This document shows positions 6,483 to 13,124 of a stretch of DNA of 14,746 bases, piece by piece. Positions within the stretch are counted from its first letter, which is position 1; the number at the start of each line of letters is the position of its first letter. The position numbers and the translations under genes are program-made. This DNA is from Rhodocyclaceae bacterium (GTDB lineage Bacteria > Pseudomonadota > Gammaproteobacteria > Burkholderiales > Rhodocyclaceae), in NCBI GenBank assembly GCA_023253415.1, contig JALRGK010000026.1:1-14746 (forward strand). The letters run 5' to 3'. The notes below the pieces were generated by a model. The model ran no database searches and was not told the DNA's origin. It saw only the letters and a list, made by a program, of their open reading frames with translations.

Positions 6483-7760
6483 ATGATTGCACCATCTACG
6501 ATTGAACTGATTGCCACACTGATTTTCGGACTTGCACTGATTCATACATTTACCGCAAGTCAGTTCCAGCATCTAGCGCACACCCATCCTCGTCATGCCG
6601 GACTGTTTCATCTGCTGGGTGAAGTCGAGGTCGTCTTCGGTGTTTGGGCCGCAATCCTGATCCTGGTCATGGCGTTTATCAAAACGCCCGACACGGCGAT
6701 TGAGTATCTAGATACACGTAACTATGCAGAACCCCTACTCGTCTTTGTACTGATGGTCATGGCCGCGAGCCGCCCCTTGGTGGAAGCTGCTCGGAGCATC
6801 AACAACGCCATCGCACGTTTGCTGCCAATCAATCCGGTCACCGCGCGCTTTATTGTCACCATGTCGTTTATCCCGCTCATGGGGTCGTTCATTACAGAGC
6901 CGGCAGCGATGACACTGGCTGCCCTGCTGATGCGTGATCAATTCATGCAACACAGCCTGCCTGAACGCTTCAAATACGCTGTCATCGGCGTGCTATTCGT
7001 TAACATCTCTATTGGTGGCACGCTCACACCTTTTGCCGCACCGCCCGTCCTGATGGTTGCCAGCAAATGGGGCTGGGACATCAGTTTTATGGTCACTGAA
7101 ATTGGTTGGCGTGCACTACTGGCTGTGCTGATCAACGCGACCGTACTTACGCTGATCGGCCGCAAGTTCCTTTCTGATCTGGCATCGCACATCACGTTGA
7201 AGACATCATCGGAAGACCATCAACGCATTCCCTTGAGTGTCACGCTGATACACACGGCATTTCTGGCAACCGCCGTTATTTTTCATCACCATCCTGTCGT
7301 ATTCATGGGGTTGTTCCTGTTTTTTCTGGGCTATACCGCTGCTTATCCCCATTACCAATCACGCCTGCTATTGCGCGAAGCGTTACTGGTCGCATTCTTC
7401 CTCGGTGGCCTCGTCGTTCTGGGCGGCCTACAGGCCTGGTGGCTGCAGGATCTCCTGGCCGGATTATCACCAACGCTGCTCTTCTTCATTGCGACCGGGC
7501 TCACGGCTATTACGGACAACGCGGCGATTACCTATCTGGGCAGCCTCGTTGAAGGCACAGATGCCGCATTCAAATATGCATTGGTTACCGGTGCGGTGAC
7601 GGGAGGCGGCCTGACCGTGATTGCCAACGCCCCTAACCCGGCAGGTTATGCGCTTCTCAAAGACTGCTTTGCAGAAAAGTCGATTGGGGCACCCGGCCTC
7701 TTTTTGGCGGCACTCGGACCAACACTGGTAGCCATTGCCGCTTTCTGGCTTATCCCTTAA
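6483..7760 (+). CDS. Putative Na+/H+ antiporter (PF07399-type membrane protein)
   Basis: A 425-residue integral membrane protein with about ten to twelve hydrophobic segments. The strongest signatures of the putative Na+/H+ antiporter family are FIPLMGSFITEPAAMTLAAL near residue 133, NISIGGTLTPFAAPPVLMVA near 177, and TAITDNAAITYLGSLV near 340. The highly characteristic GGGLTVIANAPNPAGYALLK is near 376. The paired TEPAAMT and TDNAAIT stretches look like the internally repeated, charged discontinuous-helix motifs of ion-transporter-superfamily carriers, which is an inference from pattern. Transport of sodium for protons is a family-level annotation; the ion has not been shown here. The gene lies 33 nt after the MgtC-family gene and 18 nt before the YbiB-like gene, consistent with one transcript. 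Confidence 0.85.
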   Translation: MIAPSTIELIATLIFGLALIHTFTASQFQHLAHTHPRHAGLFHLLGEVEVVFGVWAAILILVMAFIKTPDTAIEYLDTRNYAEPLLVFVLMVMAASRPLVEAARSINNAIARLLPINPVTARFIVTMSFIPLMGSFITEPAAMTLAALLMRDQFMQHSLPERFKYAVIGVLFVNISIGGTLTPFAAPPVLMVASKWGWDISFMVTEIGWRALLAVLINATVLTLIGRKFLSDLASHITLKTSSEDHQRIPLSVTLIHTAFLATAVIFHHHPVVFMGLFLFFLGYTAAYPHYQSRLLLREALLVAFFLGGLVVLGGLQAWWLQDLLAGLSPTLLFFIATGLTAITDNAAITYLGSLVEGTDAAFKYALVTGAVTGGGLTVIANAPNPAGYALLKDCFAEKSIGAPGLFLAALGPTLVAIAAFWLIP

Positions 7761-7778
7761 AGCCACCGCTGATTGTCA

Positions 7779-8693
7779 ATGATGGCACTATCCGACCTTA
7801 TTAAGGAAATCGGCCGAGGCGCCAAAGGTGCGCGCGATTTGTCGACGGAAGATGCGCAATTGCTTTTCAAGGCTATGCTCTCTGGTGAGGTGCCTGACCT
7901 TGAGTTGGGTGCTATTCTGCTATCCCTGCGCATTAAGGGCGAATCAGATGATGAGCTAGTCGGCTTCTGTGCTGCCATGCAGTCAACGACACGCACTGTG
8001 ACAACGAACACGCCGCTGGTTGTTCTCCCCTCTTACAATGGCGTACGTCGCCAACCGAATCTGCTACCGCTACTGGCACTTATGCTTCGTGATGCGGGCC
8101 TTCACGTTCTGGTTCACGGCCGACACGACTTCGACAACCGGGAAAATCCGTTCCCTCTCTTTCACGCCTGTGGCATACCTTCAGCCACATCCCTGTCCGA
8201 TATGAATCAACAGATCGCTGATCACCGTATCGCGCTGACCCATATCGAATTGCTCAATCCCGATCTGAACCGTTTACTCAATCTGCGGAGTCGACTCGGC
8301 GTACGTAATTCGGCGCACACATTGTGCAAGCTGCTCGACCCCTGCCCAGGGCATAGTATTCGTGTCGTCAACGTCACCCACCCTGAATATTTGATCCGGA
8401 TGGCAACGCTATTACAGACAGAAAAAGCAAGGGCATTATTGATGCGCGGCACCGAGGGGGAACCGTTTGCGAATCCGAAACGGCGACCAGAGCTCTTAGG
8501 ATTCCAGAATGGTGTTTCGATGCAGCTGTTCCCTGCCGAAGACGGCGGCACACCACCCATTTCAGGCTGGCCAGAGACAGCAGACCTTGACGAGAATGTC
8601 GCGCTAATTCTTGCGTTACGAAAAAACCCGGGAAGGATTCCGCAACCCTTACAGGATCAGGTTAGCGCACTCAAAACACTCGCTGGCGCTTAA
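7779..8693 (+). CDS. ybiB: YbiB/TrpD2-type protein (anthranilate phosphoribosyltransferase-like fold, nucleic acid binding)
   Basis: A 304-residue protein of the TrpD2/YbiB group. It has the helical N-terminal domain of the nucleoside phosphorylase/TrpD fold (IKEIGRGAKGARDLSTEDA, then LELGAILLSLRIKGES). The diagnostic YbiB segment SYNGVRRQPNLLPLLALMLR with DAGLHVLVHGR follows near residues 85-115. The glycine-rich phosphoribosyl-pyrophosphate loop of true TrpD (GTGGD) is absent. Hence a tryptophan-synthesis role is unlikely. E. coli YbiB binds DNA and RNA without strong sequence preference and is under LexA control. I saw no SOS box here. The start is placed at ATG 7779; TTG at 7773 and ATG at 7782 are alternatives, none with a good ribosome binding site. 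It ends 18 nt from the convergent sua5 with no terminator hairpin visible between. Confidence 0.85.
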   Translation: MMALSDLIKEIGRGAKGARDLSTEDAQLLFKAMLSGEVPDLELGAILLSLRIKGESDDELVGFCAAMQSTTRTVTTNTPLVVLPSYNGVRRQPNLLPLLALMLRDAGLHVLVHGRHDFDNRENPFPLFHACGIPSATSLSDMNQQIADHRIALTHIELLNPDLNRLLNLRSRLGVRNSAHTLCKLLDPCPGHSIRVVNVTHPEYLIRMATLLQTEKARALLMRGTEGEPFANPKRRPELLGFQNGVSMQLFPAEDGGTPPISGWPETADLDENVALILALRKNPGRIPQPLQDQVSALKTLAGA

Positions 8694-8711
8694 TGCCTCT
8701 TCAACCACTCC

Positions 8712-9743
8712 TCAAGCGTTGTCGGATAAATCGCGATGGGCCGCACGTCCGAGCCGATCCTGCACTGCAGCCCATTGAGGCGTGGTAGGCAAAGCATGCA
8801 CCAGAATGTTCGTATAACCACCCGCATCCAGATCTCGTAGCACCCGATAAAAGTCGTGTGCATAGGCAGCGGGTTCATCTTTCAGCACTACGACATTCGG
8901 ATCTTGCTTGATTGACGTATCAATCTCCGGGCAATCACGTACGATCGCGGCATAACGGCCAGAGCCTTGCAATATCTGCCTGATAACGGCACCTTCCAGC
9001 ACCTGCAACGGCGTTAATGGCGCGTAGTGTGATGCCAGCGACCCAGAAACACGCGGCGTATCACTCGCCTCAACGGTATGGATCAAAACTGGCTCACCGA
9101 GCACCAGACTGAGTTGTTCGGCCGTAACAGCACCGGGACGCAAAACCACCGGCTCACCCCGAGACAAGTCAACAATAGTTGACTCGATACCCACCTGGCA
9201 ATCCCCACCGTCCAGTATCAATGGCACGGCATCACCCAGTTCGTCGGCAACATCACGTGCAGCCGTCGGACTAATCCGGCCAAACCGATTGGCAGAAGGG
9301 GCGGCCAAGCCACCACCCTGTTGACCGGCATTTTGTCGTGATTGTGCGAAAGCGCGCAATAGAGTCAGCGCCACCGGATGACCGGGCACGCGGATACCCA
9401 CCGTATCCTGACCACCCGTCACCACATCCGGTACGCCCGATGCTTTTTTTAGAATCAGGGTTAGCGGGCCAGGCCAGAATGCTTCCGCCAAAGCCCAGGC
9501 CACATCAGGAATATCTCTCGCATAGTGCGACAGCAAATCATCCGCACCGATATGAACGATCAAGGGATGATCAGCCGGGCGACCCTTGGCGGCAAAAACT
9601 TTCGCAACGGCATCGGGGTTATCGGCATCGGCCGCAAGGCCATAGACCGTTTCAGTTGGCAATCCGATCAGTTGACCTGCCTTCAGTAAGGCCACTGCAC
9701 GGTCAATCGCTGCCGATGATTGACCCGATGCAATTTCAGGCAT
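8712..9743 (-). CDS. L-threonylcarbamoyladenylate synthase, Sua5 type
   Basis: A 343-residue, two-domain Sua5 enzyme that makes threonylcarbamoyl-AMP from threonine, bicarbonate and ATP, the first step of t6A formation at position 37 of ANN-decoding tRNAs. The YrdC-like domain shows GLPTETVYGLAADA (27-40), the K53/R55 pair in AAKGRPADHPLIVHI, and LAAPSANRFGRISPT (146-160). The conserved linker RVSGSLASHYAPLTP (231-245) precedes the C-terminal Sua5 domain, which separates this from the short TsaC form. An insertion of about ten residues rich in Q and G (around 134-145) stands just before LAAPSAN, where most relatives run straight through. The start overlaps the end of purK by 8 nt. It is the last gene of the leftward operon. 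Confidence 0.93.
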   Translation of the reverse strand: MPEIASGQSSAAIDRAVALLKAGQLIGLPTETVYGLAADADNPDAVAKVFAAKGRPADHPLIVHIGADDLLSHYARDIPDVAWALAEAFWPGPLTLILKKASGVPDVVTGGQDTVGIRVPGHPVALTLLRAFAQSRQNAGQQGGGLAAPSANRFGRISPTAARDVADELGDAVPLILDGGDCQVGIESTIVDLSRGEPVVLRPGAVTAEQLSLVLGEPVLIHTVEASDTPRVSGSLASHYAPLTPLQVLEGAVIRQILQGSGRYAAIVRDCPEIDTSIKQDPNVVVLKDEPAAYAHDFYRVLRDLDAGGYTNILVHALPTTPQWAAVQDRLGRAAHRDLSDNA

Positions 9744-10890
9744 CGGGCAACCCCAGAGTCTGACGTGCTTTCATGGCACGCTCGTAGACCTGTTTTGCAT
9801 CGTCACCCACCACCGTAAAGTGGCCCATCTTGCGACCCGATCGAGGTGATTGCTTCCCATAGAGATGTAAACAGAGTCCGGGTATTTCCAGCAAGGCCGA
9901 CCAATCCGGCTCGCGCTGTTCTGCACCGTTAAACCACAAATCACCCAGCAGGTTGACCATGACGGCGGTCGAATGTGCACGACCGTCTCCGAGGGGTAAA
10001 CCGCAAAGTGCGCGCACCTGCTGCTGGAACTGATTGGTTGCACAGGCATCAATCGTATAGTGCCCACTGTTATGCGGACGCGGCGCCATTTCGTTCACCA
10101 CGAGCTGCCCGCGCGTGACGAAAAATTCCACGCCCAGCGTGCCCACATAGCCCAGACAGGCCGCCAGTTTTTCAGCCACTTCACCCGCGGTATCCGCCAA
10201 ACAGGCAGAGCCCCATGCTGGCACAATGCTCACATCCAGAATGCCATTACGGTGGCGGTTTTCAGCCGAAGGGAAGGCACGAACCTGTCCATCCTGACCA
10301 CGTGCCAGTACCACAGAAATTTCGTAATCCAGTGGCAGTTTAGCTTCGAGAATGCACCGCACAGAACCTAAGGCAAGCCAGGCGTGTTCAGCAGCAGCAC
10401 GATCATCGACAACTGCTTGGCCTTTGCCGTCATAGCCCAGACGAGCTGCCTTCAGAATACCGGGGAATAAATGGCTCGGCGCATTGCGCAGATCATCCAG
10501 CGAATTGATTTCGGTAAACGGCCCATGCGGAAGCCCATGGGTTTTCAAAAATGTCTTTTCGGCAATACGGTCCTGGCAAACCGATACTGCTGCCGCTGAC
10601 GGATGTACGGGCACCTGTTCAGCCAGAACGGCCAGCGTTTCCGCTGGAACGTTTTCAAATTCAGTCGTTACGGCAGCACAACCCGCAGCGAGTTCTGCCA
10701 GCGCCGCACTATCGTCATATTCGGCACACAGGTGACGATCCGCAATGAGCCCTGCCGGACTATCCTGGTCCGGATCCAGCACCCACACCTGGTAGCCCAG
10801 CTCATGGGCGGCCATAACGAAATAGCGGCCGAGTTGGCCGCCACCGAGCATGCCCAGCACCGCCGGTGCCGGAATAAACGATTTCTTCAT
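9736..10890 (-). CDS. purK: 5-(carboxyamino)imidazole ribonucleotide synthase
   Basis: A 384-residue ATP-grasp enzyme that carboxylates AIR with bicarbonate and ATP to give N5-CAIR in purine synthesis. Motifs are VLGMLGGGQLGRYF at the N-terminus and VTTEFENVP near residue 74. The ATP-grasp core includes KAARLGYDGKGQ (about 147). The metal/substrate segment is LVVNEMAPRPHNSGHYTIDA near 265, and the C-terminal domain has YGKQSPRSGRKMGHFTVVG. The length is a little over E. coli PurK (355) and normal for many proteobacteria. Start ATG overlaps the purE stop by 1 nt (TAATG) and GGAAG lies 4 nt upstream inside purE. PurE, which uses its product, is the gene before it. The 3' end overlaps sua5. Confidence 0.97.
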   Translation of the reverse strand: MKKSFIPAPAVLGMLGGGQLGRYFVMAAHELGYQVWVLDPDQDSPAGLIADRHLCAEYDDSAALAELAAGCAAVTTEFENVPAETLAVLAEQVPVHPSAAAVSVCQDRIAEKTFLKTHGLPHGPFTEINSLDDLRNAPSHLFPGILKAARLGYDGKGQAVVDDRAAAEHAWLALGSVRCILEAKLPLDYEISVVLARGQDGQVRAFPSAENRHRNGILDVSIVPAWGSACLADTAGEVAEKLAACLGYVGTLGVEFFVTRGQLVVNEMAPRPHNSGHYTIDACATNQFQQQVRALCGLPLGDGRAHSTAVMVNLLGDLWFNGAEQREPDWSALLEIPGLCLHLYGKQSPRSGRKMGHFTVVGDDAKQVYERAMKARQTLGLPDA

Positions 10891-11393
10891 TAGACTTCCG
10901 GCAATTTCATGGCCAGCACTTTGGCCGATTGCTGCTGGCGGAATTGCTGCAGCCGTTGGTTTAATCCGGCATCCTGATTCGCCAGCATCGCTACGGCAAA
11001 CAGGGCTGCGTTAGCTGCGCCCGCCTCACCAATGGCAAAAGTAGCGACAGGAATGCCTTTAGGCATCTGTACGATGGAATGCAGCGAGTCCACGCCCGAC
11101 AGAGCTTTCGACTGCACTGGCACACCGAGCACAGGCACCGCCGTCTTAGCCGCCAGCATGCCGGGCAAATGCGCGGCACCACCAGCACCCGCGATAATGG
11201 CCTGCAGGCCACGTGGCCCAGCCATTTCGGCATATTCAAACAACAGATCCGGTGTACGGTGAGCCGACACAACGCGCGCTTCAAACGGGACACCAAACTC
11301 TTTAAGCATCACTGCCGCTGCCTGCATTGTCGGCCAATCGGAATCGGAGCCCATCACAATACCAATCAGGGGTGACTTGTTTTCAGTACTCAT
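10890..11393 (-). CDS. purE: N5-carboxyaminoimidazole ribonucleotide mutase, class I
   Basis: A 167-residue class I PurE, which moves the carboxyl group of N5-CAIR to give CAIR. The signature loop GSDSDWPTMQ is at residues 15-24, VSAHRTPD with the catalytic H45 at 42-49, and AGAGGAAHLPGMLAAKTAVP near 87-107, followed by VLGVPV. The presence of an adjacent purK and the SAHRTP loop place it in class I rather than the class II AIR carboxylase. The ATG overlaps the folD stop as TAATG. AAGGA lies about 11 nt upstream in the end of folD. Tight overlaps on both sides show it is co-translated in the folD-purE-purK-sua5 operon. Confidence 0.97.
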   Translation of the reverse strand: MSTENKSPLIGIVMGSDSDWPTMQAAAVMLKEFGVPFEARVVSAHRTPDLLFEYAEMAGPRGLQAIIAGAGGAAHLPGMLAAKTAVPVLGVPVQSKALSGVDSLHSIVQMPKGIPVATFAIGEAGAANAALFAVAMLANQDAGLNQRLQQFRQQQSAKVLAMKLPEV

Positions 11394-12277
11394 TATTGAA
11401 CGGTTCCTTCGGCGAAACGCTCCGCAGATGTCAGCGTATTCGCTAGCAGCATGGCAATCGTCATGGGGCCAACGCCGCCAGGCACCGGCGTAATCGCGCC
11501 AGCGATCGGTTTAACCGCCTCGAAATCAACATCACCACAGAGGCCACCTCCGGCTTCCGGCGGTAGACGGTTGATACCGACGTCAATCACCAGTGCGCCG
11601 GGCTTCACCATGTCAGCCGTCACAAACTTCGGTTTACCGATAGCCGCCACCAGAATGTCCGCACGCCGGGTATGCGCATTCAGGTCCTTGGTACGCGAAT
11701 GACAAACGGTCACCGTGCAACCCGCATGCAGCAAGAGCATAGCCATTGGCTTACCGACGATATTCGAGCGGCCAATCACCACGGCTTCTTTGCCATTCAG
11801 ATCAACACCAGTCTCAGCCAGCAGCTTCATCACACCATAAGGGGTGCAGGGAATAAAACGCGGATCCCCCTGCATTAGGGCGCCAACGTTGGCGGCGTGG
11901 AACCCGTCTACATCTTTTTCCGGACGAATCGCAGCCAGCACTTCCGCCTCATCAAATTGAGCAGGCAACGGCAATTGCACCAAAATTCCGTGGACAGCCG
12001 GGTCTTGATTCAGCTCGGCGATCTTGTCGAATACAAGTTTGGGGGATACGTCAGCCGGAAACGGAAAATCGAACGAAACCATCCCCGCTTCATGGCAGGC
12101 TTTAATCTTGTTGCGGACATAGACTTGCGATGCAGGATTCTCACCGACCAGGATCACCGCCAGACCGGGGCGAGTACCTTGTAGCGCCAGTTCATCGGCA
12201 CGCACTTTGAATTCGGCACGCAGACGTTTAGACAACGCCGCACCATCAAGAATTTGAGCAGTAGTTTGATTAGCCAT
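11393..12277 (-). CDS. folD: Bifunctional methylenetetrahydrofolate dehydrogenase / methenyltetrahydrofolate cyclohydrolase
   Basis: A 294-residue FolD that interconverts 5,10-methylene-, 5,10-methenyl- and 10-formyl-tetrahydrofolate with NADP+, supplying formyl groups for purine synthesis. The active site is clear: Y53 and catalytic K57 in GENPASQVYVRNKIKACHEAG, Q101 in ILVQLPLP, and D124 in PEKDVDGFH, each three positions on from the E. coli numbering. The NADP-binding loop is VVIGRSNIVGKPMA, and the C-terminal signature is TPVPGGVGPMTIAMLLANT. The length is close to the usual 280-300. The gene starts 6 nt after an unrecognised gene and overlaps purE by 1 nt, so it sits in a functional group with the purine genes downstream. 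Confidence 0.97.
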   Translation of the reverse strand: MANQTTAQILDGAALSKRLRAEFKVRADELALQGTRPGLAVILVGENPASQVYVRNKIKACHEAGMVSFDFPFPADVSPKLVFDKIAELNQDPAVHGILVQLPLPAQFDEAEVLAAIRPEKDVDGFHAANVGALMQGDPRFIPCTPYGVMKLLAETGVDLNGKEAVVIGRSNIVGKPMAMLLLHAGCTVTVCHSRTKDLNAHTRRADILVAAIGKPKFVTADMVKPGALVIDVGINRLPPEAGGGLCGDVDFEAVKPIAGAITPVPGGVGPMTIAMLLANTLTSAERFAEGTVQ

Positions 12278-12283
12278 AGGTCG

Positions 12284-12892
12284 CTATTTTACTTCAATCT
12301 GCCAATGCGCTACGCAAATCCCGTGGCAGCGAACCTCCTCTGCCAAGAGATTGGCACCGGGGCCTTCAATTTTCAGTTGCGATGGACACCGGGCCGAAAA
12401 GTTCCGAATCCGCATTAAAGGCAACGGACTGCTCCAGGCGAGTAGCAAACCATTCCCTTCGGCCAGGGAGGCCTCTTCATGCCATCCAATCCGAATCCAA
12501 CCCGATTTTTCAGACGCACGCCGGAATTCCCGGTGCAGGCAAGAGTTCTCAACTGCTGAAGTCAAAGCAACCTGCCGTGCAGACAACCAGGCCGCATCCA
12601 CCTGCATTCGCCCTATCGGCTGTTCAATAAATGGCTCGCTATCTGCAAGCGCCCCGAGTACAACAACCGGGCTTAAAAACTCCTCCGACAAGCACCGCGC
12701 TTCGTTCAACCATAACGCCTGTATATCGTCCGGCGCCTGGTTCATTTCCAAGACGGGCACGCCGACTTGGCGCAGGGCATGACGCAAAGCTTGCTCACTC
12801 CCATGCAGCACAGGGACATACCTGACTAACTGCGGTTGTTCGCACCGTAAACACGCCCAGGATTTGGCCAGACTTTCTTCGAGACTCGTCAT
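12284..12892 (-). CDS. Unrecognised 202-residue protein, first gene of the folD-purEK-sua5 operon
   Basis: I do not recognise a full-length family. The protein begins MTSLEESLAKSWACLRCEQP with a C14-x2-C17 pair and is soluble, with no signal peptide or membrane helix. Residues about 30-80, with GSEQALRHALRQVGVPVLEM then DDIQALWLNEARCLSEEFLSPVVVL, faintly resemble the end of the pyrimidine-binding domain of indolepyruvate:ferredoxin oxidoreductase alpha subunits, where a PMLEPSDSQEA...A..LSEEF.TPV pattern is typical. The rest has no clear match. The thiamine diphosphate-binding domain and the ferredoxin-type cluster motifs of that enzyme are absent, so it cannot be the complete enzyme. It ends 6 nt before folD and shares its direction, so it is probably a real gene. 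The ribosome binding site is poor. Function unknown; the similarity is from memory and uncertain. Confidence 0.7.
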   Translation of the reverse strand: MTSLEESLAKSWACLRCEQPQLVRYVPVLHGSEQALRHALRQVGVPVLEMNQAPDDIQALWLNEARCLSEEFLSPVVVLGALADSEPFIEQPIGRMQVDAAWLSARQVALTSAVENSCLHREFRRASEKSGWIRIGWHEEASLAEGNGLLLAWSSPLPLMRIRNFSARCPSQLKIEGPGANLLAEEVRCHGICVAHWQIEVK

Positions 12893-12937
12893 GTCTCAAT
12901 AATGCCACGGCCAATCATAAAGAACATTCCTTAGCAC

Positions 12938-12966
12938 TTGACACACCCGAACCGAATCTCTAGTAT
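12938..12966 (+). promoter_or_regulatory. Predicted sigma-70 promoter for aceE
   Basis: A consensus -35 box TTGACA at 12938-12943 is followed by a 17-bp spacer and a -10 box TAGTAT at 12961-12966 (4 of 6 matches). Transcription would begin near 12973, leaving an untranslated leader of about 150 nt before aceE. No other promoter in the gap looked as good. Confidence 0.7.
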
Positions 12967-13004
12967 TTTCGCATAGCAAGACGTCATTCCATATTACAAA
13001 ACAA

Positions 13005-13035
13005 TGGTTGTGCAACGCGGCACTCTAAACAACCA
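13005..13035 (+). repeat. Inverted repeat in the aceE leader
   Basis: Arms TGGTTGT (13005-13011) and ACAACCA (13029-13035) are perfect 7-bp complements separated by 17 nt. It lies downstream of the predicted promoter and could be a regulator site or an RNA hairpin. It does not match the E. coli PdhR operator pattern (AATTGGT-N3-ACCAATT) in spacing. Confidence 0.45.
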
Positions 13036-13038
13036 CAT

Positions 13039-13107
13039 ACGGCTATAGTCAGTTCCGTGTTGAAATGTCCTGTAGCTGATCATCACGGGTACGCACGTCG
13101 TAGCCGT
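13039..13107 (+). repeat. Long-range inverted repeat ending beside the aceE ribosome binding site
   Basis: Arms ACGGCTA (13039-13045) and TAGCCGT (13101-13107) are perfect complements 55 nt apart. The right arm ends 3 nt before the AAGGAGGAGG ribosome binding site. If the arms pair in RNA they form the base of a stem-loop next to the translation start. With 7 bp this could be chance. Confidence 0.35.
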
Positions 13108-13110
13108 TAC

Positions 13111-13120
13111 AAGGAGGAGG
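13111..13120 (+). promoter_or_regulatory. Strong ribosome binding site of aceE
   Basis: AAGGAGGAGG ends 4 nt before the ATG at 13125 and is nearly a full complement of the 16S rRNA tail. It fixes the start codon and predicts high translation. Confidence 0.9.
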
Positions 13121-13124
13121 CAGC

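Noticed and set aside
7779..8693. Annotation of this gene as anthranilate phosphoribosyltransferase (trpD)
   Set aside because: The PRPP-binding GTGGD loop is missing and the YNGVRRQPNLLPLLAL segment is typical of YbiB/TrpD2; no other trp genes are nearby.
12881..12897. Small hairpin GAGAC/GTCTC around the start codon of the unknown gene
   Set aside because: Only 5 bp with a 7-nt loop; likely to occur by chance and not supported by any other signal.
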